Source: Apostichopus japonicus (lineage: Eukaryota; Echinodermata; Holothuroidea; Aspidochirotida; Stichopodidae). Taken from it: DNA of 64,000 nt. Below the pieces are notes generated by a model, which worked only from the letters and a program-made list of their open reading frames with translations, did not search any database and was not told the DNA's origin. A program made the translations under genes and the position numbers. The stretch covers positions 23,527,577 to 23,591,576 of the forward strand of contig NC_092582.1 in the NCBI RefSeq assembly GCF_037975245.1. Reading direction: 5' to 3'. Shown in pieces: positions 24,613-35,925 of this stretch. Position 1 is the stretch's first letter. Every line of letters starts with the position of its first letter.

Positions 24613-27130
24613 GCGTTCGTAACAATGCTGAATGACTGTACTGTACATAAACACACAACTTGGTTATGAATAATTGGTAATATTTGATATTAAATGTTTT
24701 CACTTGATGTTTATAAATATGAGAAATGCTCCTTAAAGCTTGTAAACAACCACTGCACATGAAAAAAATCCTGTACAAATGTCAAAAACAGATAGTCATT
24801 GAGATTGGACAAAAATCAGTTAACAACTTTAACTAGTTAGCCAAGGTACTGCTTTTATCATACTGTGAAATGTTTGCAAAGATTATCTTAGTATCATTGG
24901 TGTTTGGCACCATCAGTCTCTCCTTCGTAGTGCATTTTCTACCCGCCAAAGCTAAACTTGTTAGGAATATGACTTTTAGCATGTTAGTGCCCTACCTGTC
25001 CAGCTAGCCGAGACTATGGCCTTTAGCCTAAGCGAACTAGGCCCCTACTGAGTACTGACATGGGCCTAGAGTAGGCATATCTTCGACTCGATTATTGGCT
25101 GATACAGCTACTCTACAGCTTAAGTCTTCTAAAAGACATTGGATAGATTACAATTTTACTGACTTACCTGATCAGGGTCGGACCCAGACTCTGTCGCAAC
25201 GACAACCAAACTTTAGTACGTGTACTGGTTGAGCGACAAATGGTTCTGTATCACCATAGCTAACACATAACCGGATGGCTTAGGCTGGTCGGCCTGTTGC
25301 TAGTGAGTAATACTAGTACTTATTTTGGCTGCCTTGCCTCAGACTGATCCTTTCAAAACCAGAGTTACTCTTTATTTAAATAATTGCCTTTTTTATGCTG
25401 TTCGATCGACTCACGGTTCAATAATATTCGTTATTAAAGTATTTTATCAGTAATGATATTCGATGTTATGTCTCATACGTTATTCTTCTGCAGTCTGCGT
25501 TGTAGTCAAGACAGCCGCACATTCGTAATATAACGTAATTAAACCAAACTGAAGTTAGCATGCACGTTCAGAACCGCTTGGTGCTGAACGTGTACGCTAC
25601 TTTATTTTTGTTAGTAGTGAGTTAACGGTAGATAATTGTCTACAAGGTTAGGGTAATTCCGTTCCTTTGAATTCCATGTTGAGAACACTGATCTGTACAG
25701 ATCAGTGGTTGAGAACGACAGTGTAAACAGCTTAACTTTGTGAACTCAAAGGTTGCCTACGTCACATACAAAAGACTAACAGTGCCATGCAAGTAAACAT
25801 TTGTAATTGTCAATGTCAAGTTATAATTTATAATGACAAATACATAAGTTCTAATGCATTACTTTTACAAAGCCAATTAATTTGACATTTGTATATATTA
25901 ACACATTATAAATTTGGGTTAACTATTTTTTTTTCCACTCGCAAGGCCATAAAAGGCTTTCGTAATCCCACTGCCTAAATGTCAAGCTATAATTTTCTAT
26001 ATACACGGTGGTATGTCAAAACTCGCGTCTTTTTCGCCTCCGAAAAGAAAAATCCTCTGCAAACCTCATCTTTCAAATATTATAATGCTGGAACACGAAA
26101 CTTGTTCAGTGCTTTATAACATCATTTTGTATGCTTCTTCCCCGTATACCCAACTTCATCTTTCTTTGTTTTGGTCATTTAGTACCCCGTCGTGTAAACC
26201 TGTCCAATGCAAACCAATATACACAACCCTGAAACCTTCTTGCAACATGAATATCACAGAATGTGTAAAACTTCCTCTATTGAGGCCCAGTATCTCGATC
26301 GTCTTGTGATTAGATCTGGGATCATCTGGCGCCATGGTGTTTGGTGCGTGATGCGGGGTTCGGTGGCTCTCCGTCATCGTATAAATTCCACCTTGAATAG
26401 AAATTGAACTGGGAAGAATGCTGACACCGTGTATCGCCGTGTGTTCGATTTAAGCAGTAAAGCCCTGAAAATTGTGAGGGCGCTTTGTGTTGTACGACAA
26501 AAAGCCAGATCATTTGTACGTCTTCACACATACATGGTGCATTCGACTTTGAAATTGAATTTGAAATTACCCTTTTTGTCGAAAGAGCAGGTATACTTTT
26601 CACAAACAGAGATATGTTATGCCGACCAGAGTGGTAAGTACCATAATCCGGACTTATAGCAACCAACTTGGAAAACTTTTTTTTGTTCGCCTCTAATGAC
26701 TCGAATAAGTGGAGTGTTTTGTGCAACTGTTAATGTCATTGGAAGTGTCATTTCCGGTATCTTAGAGGCACATGACAAACTTTTTTCTTGCTTGTACTAC
26801 TTTAGTGCTCCACTCAGATAGTGTCATAGTTGTTGTCCCTGTAAAATGCCGTGAAAAATACCCCCCCCCCTCCCCCCACACACCTACTTTTGTGTAATAC
26901 TTCCATATTAGTACGTGCATTCAGTTCGCAGTCATAATGTAAATGTTGTAAATTGGGTAGAAGTTCATGCAAGGGTATAACCGATCCCATCTATGAAGTG
27001 AGAATGCAGAAAGTTTGATGCATGACTACATTCAGTCACAGTCATCAAATGTTGAGATGTTAGCACGAGTAGTGACTTGAACATCCTTTTGCCTACAAAG
27101 CTTTGTCCGAACATGTTTAGTGTATATCAT
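24613..27130. other. No proven gene; scattered splice-like sites
   Basis: I cannot support a gene. A good minus-strand splice donor (CTGATCAG then GTAAGTC) lies at about 25,168, and a + donor-like site (AGAGTG then GTAAGTA) near 26,633. Several overlapping frames of 60-134 codons at 26,013-26,726 on both strands show no recognisable domain. A C tract lies at about 26,861-26,876. Confidence 0.45.
25678..25716. repeat. 21-bp palindromic insert between 9-bp repeats
   Basis: GTTGAGAAC occurs at 25,678-25,686 and 25,708-25,716. Between them lies ACTGATCTGTACAGATCAGT plus G, almost wholly a perfect palindrome. The arrangement looks like a tiny inverted-repeat insertion with a 9-bp target duplication. 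Confidence 0.6.
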
Positions 27131-27267
27131 TGATACACACCCGACGATGATCACACAGTCACAAACGGTCCCGATGCACGGGAACTGGGGTTGAGAACGG
27201 ATCAGTCGTTCGGTAGTTTGGCTTTCGTGCCCAGGTTCTTTCCTGGGTGACTTTTCATACAAAGTAC
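27131..27267 (+). mobile_element. Small retroelement sharing the tail of the U2-headed copy
   Basis: The last 57 bases (27,209-27,265) match the 3' half of the element at 32,182-32,277: GGTAGTTTGGCTTTCGTGCC, the hairpin CCCAGG...CCTGGG, then GACTTTTCATACAAAGT. Both copies end at AAAGT, which suggests a fixed family 3' end. ATATCAT flanks both sides (27,124-27,130 and 27,268-27,274), a possible short target duplication. The first 78 bases differ from U2 and were not recognised; no clear tRNA boxes are present. Confidence 0.58.
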
Positions 27268-27394
27268 ATATCATGGCATTTCGGCTGACATTATATACAG
27301 CAACACTTCTCGGGCTTCTACCTGTTCCATTATATCCCCCCCCCCTGTAGGTCAACTATATACACATCTGACCGATGATCACAAGGCTGGGCTT

Positions 27395-27755
27395 CACCAC
27401 CATCCTGCAAAGGGAATCAAACCTATGCCATATCCTAATTTACTCTAGTTTGATTAAATGTCTGAGGTTTAATTGAATTAATATATCAAAAAAATGTTGT
27501 ATTGGCTCATATGGTTTACTATATATGTACCCTGCAAAGGGCATCAAACCTATGCCATATCCTAATTTACTCTAGTTTGATTAAATGTCTGAGATTTCAT
27601 GGAATTAATATATCAAAAATGTTGTATTGGCTCATATGGTTTACTATGTAAGGAGGCTGGGCTAATTCAGCACCACCCTGCAAAAGGCTTCAAACTTCTG
27701 CTAAATCCTAACTTACTCTAATTTGATATAAATGTCTGATATTTAATTGAATTAA
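27395..27755. repeat. Three ~127-bp tandem copies
   Basis: Copies begin CACCACCCTGCAAAGGG-like at about 27,397, 27,530 and 27,662. They share CAAACCTATGCCATATCCTA and ATGTCTGAGGTTTAATTGAA segments. The third copy is more diverged. Confidence 0.85.
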
Positions 27756-27762
27756 TGTCTCC

Positions 27763-28440
27763 ACCCGAGAAACACCCTAATAATCTATTTTTGGCTAAAA
27801 TTAATTCATAGGGTACTTAGCATAATCTACAATAAACAAATAGGTCTATTAGAGTCATAAGTTATCGTTATGATTTGTAAAAATGTATTAAATTTGGCCA
27901 AAAATCGAATTAAAAAAATCCACAATCAATCGCAATAGCTGAGTTTAGTGTTAACCCCGAGAAACACCCTAATGGTCCATAAATGTGGCTGAAAGTAGCC
28001 TAATACATAGGGCACTTAACATAATATACGAAAAATAAACAGGTCATATTAGAGTCATAAGTTATCTCTATTATTTGTAAAAAAAGTATTAAATTGGGTC
28101 AAAAATCGATTTAAAAAAAAAAAAAATCCACAATCAATCGCGTTAGTGAGCTACCCTGAGATGGAGTTGAGTTTTAACCCCGCAAAACACCCTCGTTGTC
28201 CATAAATGTGGCTGAAATTAATACATAGGTTACTTAAGATAATCTAAAATAAATGAAAAGGTTATAGTAGAGTCATTAGTTATCGATATGTAATTCTTAA
28301 CTTCGATCGAAAATCGAAACAATAAAAGTTCCACACATAATCGCTTACTGAGCTGTTACCCTGAGGTGGATCCGAGTTTTAGCCTCAAAAATCATCATAA
28401 TAGTCCACAAACGTGGCTGAAATAATACAAAGTGTTTTCA
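27763..28440. repeat. Four ~200-bp diverged tandem copies
   Basis: Units start near 27,763, 27,956, 28,176 and 28,374 with CCCCGAGAAACACCCTAAT or decayed versions. They share AGAGTCATAAGTTATCG and AAAAATCCACAATCAATCGC. Divergence rises to the right, indicating an old array. Confidence 0.82.
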
Positions 28441-28747
28441 ACAGACTCTGGAATAAATACATAGACTTTATAGACTCTTTACCTCTTTGCAGAAAGAAAC
28501 ATCAATTAAGATTTTCAATTATATTAAAGTCCATACGAAGCTTCCGTATCGCTTTTATACGCTACGTGCAGCATATTTTGGTTGGCGCAACTGATTTACA
28601 AGTCAGTATATCTATACCCTGAGGTGGAGAAGTTAAAAACTGCAACCCATGATGCATTACGAGTGTATGTAATCTATAGCTGCAATGCTGTAACCTCTCT
28701 TCGATTGAAAACGCGGCTGCAAGTGTGGCTCACTTTACTGTGGTCTG

Positions 28748-29046
28748 CAGTGGCGTAGGAAGGTACATTTGAGTGGGGGGGGGGGGCTGAAGACTGATGG
28801 CCGGCCTGGGGGAGGGGTCTAAGGGGAGGGGTGTCCCCTCCCCCTTTGGAAGGAAATTTGTTGCATTTCCAGGTGGCCTTAGATGCAATTTGGTGCTCCA
28901 AATGAGATTTTTTTCTCATTTGGAAATGAAAAGGGGTTTTCTGACTTGCGAAGCAGGGGGGGGGGCGGAGGAATGATACTTCCGCCCCTCCATATTTTTC
29001 ACTGGGGGGCTGGCGCCCCCAGCCCCCCGGTTCCTATACGCCCTTG
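28748..29046. mobile_element. hAT-type MITE, TSD gtggtctg
   Basis: This 299-bp element begins CAGTGGCGTAGGAAGG and ends with the reverse complement of CAAGGGCGTATAGGAACC. It is flanked by a perfect 8-bp duplication, GTGGTCTG (28,740-28,747 and 29,047-29,054). The interior is G- and C-rich with long G runs near both ends. The 8-bp duplication and CAGTG/CAAGG termini fit hAT. No coding capacity. Confidence 0.9.
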
Positions 29047-29054
29047 GTGGTCTG

Positions 29055-29861
29055 AAAGTGTGGTTCACTTTAATGTGGTCTGAAAGTGCGGTTCACTTTA
29101 CTGGTATAACTGTGGTATAAACTGTGATATAGAAACGGCATGTGACGATCTCGCTGATTTTGCACAGTGGTTTAGTAGTATAATTCAGCTATGTTATTTT
29201 ATCGATGGTTTGACCAAATTCCGCCATAAATGAAAAGAATTCTACTTGCAAAGGTCGAAAATTTGTAGATTAAAGTTTCGAATAACGATTGAAATAGTGA
29301 CTTTCAGACATGTTTTTGAATGGATAATTGAATTAGTGCCGACATATGTCTGTGCCTTAGTTTTATTTAAACAAACAAATATGCTGACTTTTCTGATTGA
29401 CATATTATAACCTGCCAAGCTCAATACCAGATCCATCATAGCGTATTTGCTATAATGTTATATTTCATGTGTCGAGTGTATAGGTAAGGGTGAAAGGCCA
29501 CACAGCCAACTCCTGCACCGCGAGGTCCTGAAACCCTATAGCTTCGCCACTGGTTACTCAATTCGATAAGTTGGTGGGATGTCGACCAGCGCACTGCCAA
29601 ACAATACTAATATTTACCCCTTCACTCAATACCATTCTGTATGTTAACGTGTAATTTTATTCGGAAGCAAATTTACACGACGCCCGGCTCTAGATGGTAC
29701 CTAACGCACTTTGAACACTGGTACCGAAATAAACCCTGTAACAAAACGCTTGTCAATGCCTCACTGATTACTATTTCAGTAACAAACATTTCAAAGACGT
29801 AGCAGGTCTTTAACAACAACAACAACAGTAAGAGAGCGAGAGAGAGAGAAAAACTGTTGAC
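29055..29861. other. No gene recognised
   Basis: AT-rich DNA without a supported gene. At about 29,532-29,544 GCTTCGCCACTG resembles one end of a hAT element, but no partner was found. A GA-rich stretch lies at about 29,830-29,850. Confidence 0.45.
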
Positions 29862-29952
29862 AAACTGCTCATCTACTGCAAAAAAGCCTGTGTCGGTAAA
29901 TATGCCAAAGTTAGAGTAATTGACGTTTCGATCCTAGCAGGATCTTCTTCAG
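29862..29952 (-). ncRNA. Hammerhead-ribozyme-like motif, copy 1
   Basis: On the minus strand the sequence reads CTGAAGA, a stem-loop GATCC-TGCTA-GGATC, then GAAA and CGTC. These are the hammerhead core elements (CUGANGA, stem II, GAAA, cleavage triplet GUC). Stem III would be minimal and stem I is weak, so activity as a monomer is doubtful. Motifs of this kind are known from the ends of Penelope-like retroelements. The downstream part matches copy 2 at 35,305-35,407. No reverse transcriptase is nearby. Confidence 0.5.
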
Positions 29953-32168
29953 CATTTAGACACATATGGACGGACAGTTAAATTAGACAAAGTGAGCACG
30001 AATACAGAGCAAAACTAGACACATGTGTCTGTTTTTTATCTGAAGTCTAGATAAATACCATTGAAAATAATTCATATTTCCAAAATAATTTTAAATAATT
30101 CAATCTTTTGAGGAGATCGGGCTTAAATACAATGACGGCGCCACATCCAGGTGCTTGCTCCCACCTCCTTGTAGTCCGCTTCGGTAAAGGACAACTGAAA
30201 CATTCTCCCTAATGTCCCGTATTTCCTGCATGTATTTCGGTGATATAACAAACTTGCTGAACCTCCGGGGTCTTCGCCCGGCCCTGGACCCCTCAGAAGA
30301 ATTGCAAAAAACAACTAAAAATCTGAATGTATTTCTCTGCATGCTTAGCTAAACAAACTGAAAGCAATACAGTTTATTGCATAGGATAACCTTCCACAGA
30401 AATTAAATCATTCTGCCTAACATGTGGTTTTGAACTGTAAAGTAACTTTCAGGACCCCCACCGGGGCCACGCTACAGGAATTGAACCTCTCCATCTGTCA
30501 CATGTATTTTGTGCTTTAAACTCGGAGCAAGAGTACATTTGATATCTAAAGAAGCATAATCTTCTCGGGTCTCGCCCTATGATCCCCAGGTAGGGTCACC
30601 TTCGACCCCCGCAGTAGCAGGGCCCTAGGGTACATTCCAGAGAAATGCAAGTTCATCTTTCTGATATTCATATTTCTTGCGTTCAAAAATCGCCAACATG
30701 AACTATCTAAATGAGCTGTAGTTTATGGGTGCCCTGCAATGCCAGCAATTAACAGTTTACAGTGGTAATTATAAAACAAGTTGTCGCTTTTATTACTTTT
30801 CGAAACGTGGCTTAGTTATTCACTGCAAGTCAGTATCGACTTTGATCAACATCACTTTTGGAAAAGTTGATAAATGCACGACCCTGGTCATATTAACATG
30901 ACATTTCTTTCCTCGCAATTTTGATTAATAATATAAATCTGTCTCTAACCGATGATGCGTGGTACGATACCGTATAGGAATGGGTTGGGTGGACAGGACG
31001 TGTCCGTCCATTCTATGATAAATATTCCCGTGGCGTGCAATTTAAAAGGGGGCCTTTTGGCACTTCCAAGCTGTTTTCCTACAAACTGTTTGCTCGCTCC
31101 ATGATTATCCGATATTTTGCTCTTCGTTCCTTCGTTCCTTTGTTTTAAATAGTACCGGGGGGTATTATACTATGTGAAGAAATCAACAAATGATAAATAG
31201 TAAAAAGGAGACGAAATCAATAATAGAAGAACAATGAAATGAGAAAGGGAATGTGGGGGGGGGGGGGATTGAGAGAGAGAAATGATGTTGTTGATAAACG
31301 TAAATCAAGCTCACATCAAACACATATTGAAGAGGCCAAATTATAGTATAATGGGTCGAGGAAGAAAGCTCATGGTAAAAGATGAAGCTAAAATCCTTTT
31401 ATTTTCAAGTGACTATGGTCATATTTAGATATTATAATCTTATGACAACCAATTCAATTGTGATATTACAGGCCTAGTATAGGTAATATAATCATAGAAA
31501 CAGATTCAAGGAACTGGGCTAGACGTGCCAAAGGACGATGCATCAGTTAGATAAGTATTGCTTTTGGTAGAGGTCAGAATTCATCCGAAGACATTTCATA
31601 TCAAAATAGTGAAATCTAAAGAAAGAGGAATGGTGGGCGGACACCATACGGCTTGTATTACCTTTCGACTCTTCTCTCTAGTAATCTCCAATTTTGGGCA
31701 ACGAATTTCTGTAAATGCTTTAATTTTCGGTCCTCCTTGTTCTCTCACCATCTGTGATTTGATTCATGCTCTTAAAGATACAAGCAACAATATCTCGCCT
31801 ACTTGCCTAAAGAATCACTTTAAAGAGGGCGGTGGTGAGGAATGGAGGATTAATTTAGTATGAGAATATCTACAACGCTTTAGTACCACATGCAATACTA
31901 GGTAACTTTATAAAATGATGGCGCTCTTCTATTATGATCAAAACAGATTTACGTATTTTGGAGACCTTACATTATCTGATTTCGAACTAAGAAGATCACC
32001 AGATCAATATATTTCTGTTCATAGTTTGAAAAAAAAAACAAAGCACCTTTTTCAGGGATGTGTAATTTATAATGTATCAGAAGTCATATTCAAAGACATT
32101 ATTAGCAATCTCTTTAAAATGTGTTGTATTCCTCAGCCAAAACATGGGAAAGGTAACTAAATTAAGAT
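29953..32168. other. No gene recognised; repeat-like GC-rich patches
   Basis: No gene is supported. A 240-bp GC-richer patch (30,100-30,342) is open on the minus strand in two frames but has no known domain and is probably transposon debris. Another such patch is 30,445-30,650. A G tract lies at 31,254-31,268. The + frames at 31,558-31,863 and 31,915-32,160 are not recognisable. Confidence 0.45.
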
Positions 32169-32181
32169 ACTCTATTTAGAT
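32169..32181. repeat. 13-bp target duplication, one side
   Basis: ACTCTATTTAGAT here is identical to 32,278-32,290, directly flanking the U2-headed element. This length is typical of target-primed reverse transcription. Confidence 0.9.
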
Positions 32182-32277
32182 ACTTTTTGAAGAAAAAGTC
32201 GCCCATGAGAGAACCTGGGCACGAAAACCAAACTACCAAACAGATACTGCACATGATCTTAGCCAAAAGGCCGAGAG
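32182..32277 (-). mobile_element. U2 snRNA-headed short retroelement
   Basis: Read on the minus strand, the 96-base insert begins CTCTCGGCCTTTTGGCTAAG and continues ATCATGTG-AGTATCTGTT. This is the highly conserved 5' part of U2 snRNA, with about one change in 37 bases. After about 40 bases it switches to a non-U2 segment, TGGTAGTTTGGTTTTCGTGC, with a CCCAGG...TGGG hairpin, and ends ACTTTTTCTTCAAAAAGT, itself a hairpin. A perfect 13-bp duplication flanks it. The U2 Sm site and 3' stem-loops are absent, so it is not a functional snRNA gene. It is either a snRNA-headed SINE or a U2/LINE-tail chimera. Confidence 0.88.
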
Positions 32278-32290
32278 ACTCTATTTAGAT

Positions 32291-33389
32291 CCCTCTACTC
32301 ACCTTCACTGCAAAGCAGCCCGCATTAGTTTGTATACTCTCTTTCTAAAGTCTAAAATGAAGTTCCCGACCAGCGCGTCTGTCGCGTGCCTTACCTCATT
32401 AATATGGGATGGTTTCTTGCCTGGTCTTTCATCGAAGTCAGTCAACCATACATACTAAGCAATGGAAGCTAGACCAATTATCCTTGTACTTTCTGCGCAC
32501 CTTTTTTTGTGGTTGAGTAGCTTCATCTATAGGTATATTTTGGAAAACAGCTGGATCCTTTCTATTAGCGGCAAAATTAATTTCAGGCCATTAAATGATA
32601 ATTTTTCCGCTCCAGATAGTATCCAGTCTAAATTTATAATAATATTAATAAGAATAATTTAAACACATTTAAACACCTTTTGTCTACAATTCTACGTTTT
32701 AGGTGGAATTTTATCCTGAAAGAGTTCCTAATTTCAATAAAAGGCCGAATGAAAATGCGATTTGTACCGATAAAAACCGAAATTTAATTTAAAATTTTAG
32801 GTTTACAGTCTTGTTCAGGGCCAAGGCCTTCTCACACGACTTTACAACTTAACCCTGGTCATTGGTAACTTGTCACACCTACACACCAAAGTGTGCACAA
32901 TTCAATCAATCTCTCCTGGAGCACCACAGTGCACCACAACCACGTGTCCATGTGAACCCCTGTGGATGTCAGAGTTGTCCACGAACCCCCAACTTTTCGA
33001 AACACGATCTGAGTCAGTATTATACTATAATATGCATAACAGTGCTTCGTAAAAGATCAAGTTCATAGTGTAGGCTAATATGAAAAAAACAAGAAAAAAA
33101 AAAACAAGAGATGAACAAATATTAATTTTGAAACTTCAAGATCAAATCACGAATTGCATCACGCATCGATCACACATCACACACGATGAGACGGATGTTC
33201 CTGTTTTTGATCACACGGCACGGTACGGTATACTACTATGGCAACATATGCGTATGGAACGCGAAAGAGTTTCTCGATTGGGACGACTTTTGTAAATTAC
33301 TAAATTATATCAGATTTGAGTTCAACAAAAATTACTCTAGTTTTCAATTTCAGAAACGTCTCACGAACCCCCTGGGACGGACTCACGCA
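32291..33389. other. No gene recognised
   Basis: AT-rich DNA, with a short region of GAACCCC-type segments near 32,950-33,000 that may be decayed transposon sequence. No supported gene. Confidence 0.45.
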
Positions 33390-33429
33390 CACCCTGGGGG
33401 TTCATACACCACAGTTAGGAAACCCCTGA
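33355..33429. mobile_element. Possible hAT element right end
   Basis: Read inward on the minus strand the end is CAGGGGTTTCCTAACTGTGG followed by internal GGGGTTC/GAACCCC inverted segments. CAGGG fits a hAT terminus. No left end with matching flanks was found, so this may be a truncated copy. Confidence 0.35.
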
Positions 33430-33471
33430 TGTAGATTATCTGTACCGCTTGGATGTGCAATGCTGTCTCAG

Positions 33472-33929
33472 CATAGGCGTAGGAGCCTAATTTGATCTGG
33501 GAGGGGGGGGGGTGCTGTAACGACTTGCCTGAAAAATATACCAAAGTTTTCCGCGCGCGTTCAAATTGTTAATGTGCATATCATAAGGCATTCATCGGTT
33601 ATTACATCACATGCCAATAACATATAATCATTTTCCGTCTTATTACCCTTCCATATTGGTTAGAATTATTGGGGAAGTCGTTACAACAATAATGATATTA
33701 CTAATATAAGTTTAATCATTGAAAAACACATTGCAAATTATTCTTCTTTCAGTAGGTGTCCGAAAAATTCTCAGAATACTGCCGAATTTTTACCAAAACA
33801 TATGCAAAACACACTGCAAATTTTTCTTCTTTCAGTAGGTGCCCGAAAAATTCTCAGCATATTGCCCGAATTTTCACAAAAATATTTTGTGGGGGGGGGG
33901 GGGGGGCTGCCCCGCCTCCTACGCCTATG
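33472..33929. mobile_element. hAT-type MITE, TSD tgtctcag
   Basis: This 458-bp element has inverted ends CATAGGCGTAGGAGCC and CATAGGCGTAGGAGGC and a perfect 8-bp duplication TGTCTCAG (33,464-33,471 and 33,930-33,937). It contains two direct copies (about 33,727-33,800 and 33,810-33,880) holding CTTCTTTCAGTAGGTG and GAAAAATTCTCAG, and a G tract at 33,891-33,906. No coding capacity. Confidence 0.9.
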
Positions 33930-33937
33930 TGTCTCAG

Positions 33938-35304
33938 TCATATATAGCAGGGAGTTGTCATGGATCATAGAACCTTGCCCTTTTTTTCAACAGGCATTCG
34001 TGTGTGCGCAAAAAGTTCACCGTATTTGTATACACTTATAGGGTTCGTGAGAATATCGTGTCAGGTTACAGCTTAACTATACGTTAAACGAAAATTCGTA
34101 AAAAGACTTGCGTTGTTGCAAGAGCTATACCGTACTATATCGCGCCAATTGGTGAATTTACTACGGAGTTAGTGAAGTTACTAGGAAGTTGCCGTTACGA
34201 GCTCGTGTTCTCGTAAAGCTCGCTTTTAGATTCTGTATCAACCATTGTGTCACCGGATTTATGAGTTAATGAATTCATGTTGGTACAAATACTGATACGG
34301 AGCCGATTGACAAGAAATGGTTAAATACAAGACTCAGATAGGCGTTGTGAAACTCTAATGTTAGGTGTCTGTACTCAAAGGGAGTAAAACATAATTTCTG
34401 TGTAGGTTAAGACAGTTGGGTGCTTTCCAACTTAAATTAGCTATTTAATCTCCGATGAGGAATGTGGCATAAATAAGCTGTCATACGCATAACCAGCTAC
34501 TTATGTTTAGACAAGTTTATTCTTTACATTGTGATTATCAAGTCACACACCTAAATTGTTATTTGACCGACGCTGCATAGCACAACCAACACAGTCTTCT
34601 GCTTTACACTATAGGCTTAATTTATAACTATCGCGTAATAATAGTCTGACCTTTGTCCTCCCCGTGCGCGATTCATACACTGATACCATTAGAGCGCGCT
34701 CACAGCAATATCTGCAATTACTGTATGCATGTTGTACGTACATAATACCTCCGTGCGTTCGCGCGCGCTTATCTATATTCGAGTGCTTACTATACCGTCA
34801 TATACGTACACAGTGCACGTGGTGTTTCAATGGACAATTGTTGTCATTTTATAAGCGTCCATACCAACACGTACGTACTGGGCAGTTCTCAACATTGCAT
34901 GCAGTGCAGTTGGCTATATCTTGCCATCGTTCTTCGTGTTAATTGTTCGAAAGTCTCCAATGATATGGTCGTAGAGAAGGAGACGACGACATTTGCAGAC
35001 ATAAACAGAATTTGCATGCATGGATGGTTAGTGATATTTTTCTATAGAGCAGAATATTGTCTGTCTGTAAATGTTACTATTGTTAGCCTAGCCTGCACCT
35101 AGGCTATATATAGTCTAGACCTATACCCTGTTTTTGAATTCATATTCCTTACTATGGCGTGAGTATAGAGGTTAACCGTCGTGAAAATTGCCAATAATAT
35201 AGAATATACAGTAATTACAAATAGCAAACGGTAGGCCATATAGTGTTGACATTAGAGAGATTAATTCGACAAGTTTGACAGTAGTTCTAAACGTCAAAAA
35301 TTAA
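33938..35304. other. No gene recognised
   Basis: AT-rich with a slightly GC-richer patch at 34,660-34,830 holding CGCGCGC runs. Frames of about 90 codons at 34,664-35,102 have no recognisable features. Confidence 0.45.
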
Positions 35305-35407
35305 TAAAACTGATAGCAAACTGCTTATCCACTAGAGAGCCTGTGTAATAGAATGTGTTAAAGTAAGTTGGCCTGACGTTTCGATCCTAGCAGGATCTTC
35401 TTCAAAG
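35305..35407 (-). ncRNA. Hammerhead-ribozyme-like motif, copy 2
   Basis: The minus strand has the same GATCC-TGCTA-GGATC stem-loop, GAAA and CGTC as copy 1. The first core base is changed (TTGAAGA instead of CTGAAGA), which should impair cleavage. In this copy stem I can form (GCCT with AGGC). The flanking part with AGCCTGTGT, GCAAACTGCTTATCCAC and AAAACTGAT matches copy 1 (+ strand reading). The two copies are same-oriented and 5.4 kb apart. Confidence 0.48.
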
Positions 35408-35655
35408 GCTAGTTCAAAGGCTAGTTCTAACGTGTCATAAGGCTAATTCTAAACGTGTCATAATTGAATCAGCAAGCTAATAGTTTTCTTCTCGGTGATA
35501 TCTGATGTATAGATACACTAGTCTACTTTGTCTAGTTTAATTATTGTCGCATCTTACGATTTTTTTTATGCATTGGGAAGCGAATGCACTCAATTTCACC
35601 TTTTAATGAGTCGGCTGAGTGGCACGTAGGGAAAGGAAGGGGAATGGGTTCGAGG
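35408..35655. other. No gene recognised
   Basis: Short spacer. A small GGCTAGTTC duplication lies at about 35,407-35,455. Confidence 0.45.
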
Positions 35656-35925
35656 GATGGGGGTTTCTAAACATAGTTTATACTATTCCTATACAATGGT
35701 AAAGTTACACCTATACTATTCCTATACATTATATAGGTGTATACTATTCCTATACATTATATAGGTGTAAAGTTACACCTATACTATTCCTATACAATGT
35801 AAAGTTACAGTATTCCTATACATTATATAGGTGTAAAGTTACACCTATACTATTCCTATACAATGGTAAAGTTACACCTATGGTAAAGTTATTCCTATAC
35901 AATGGTAAAGTTACACCTGAATCGT
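35656..35925. repeat. Palindromic short tandem repeats
   Basis: Reiterated ACACCTATACTATTCCTATA and TATATAGGTGTAAAGTTAC segments occur in alternating arrangement. Complementary neighbours (AGGTGTAA-AGTTACACCT) create repeated inverted repeats. Confidence 0.85.

Noticed and set aside
26322-26726. 134-codon minus frame overlapping several frames on the other strand
   Set aside because: Open frames on both strands at once and no domain; I could not decide on any of them being real.
32182-32277. A functional U2 snRNA gene
   Set aside because: Only the first ~40 bases of U2 are present. The branch-site region end, Sm site and 3' stem-loops are missing, and target duplications show it is an insertion.
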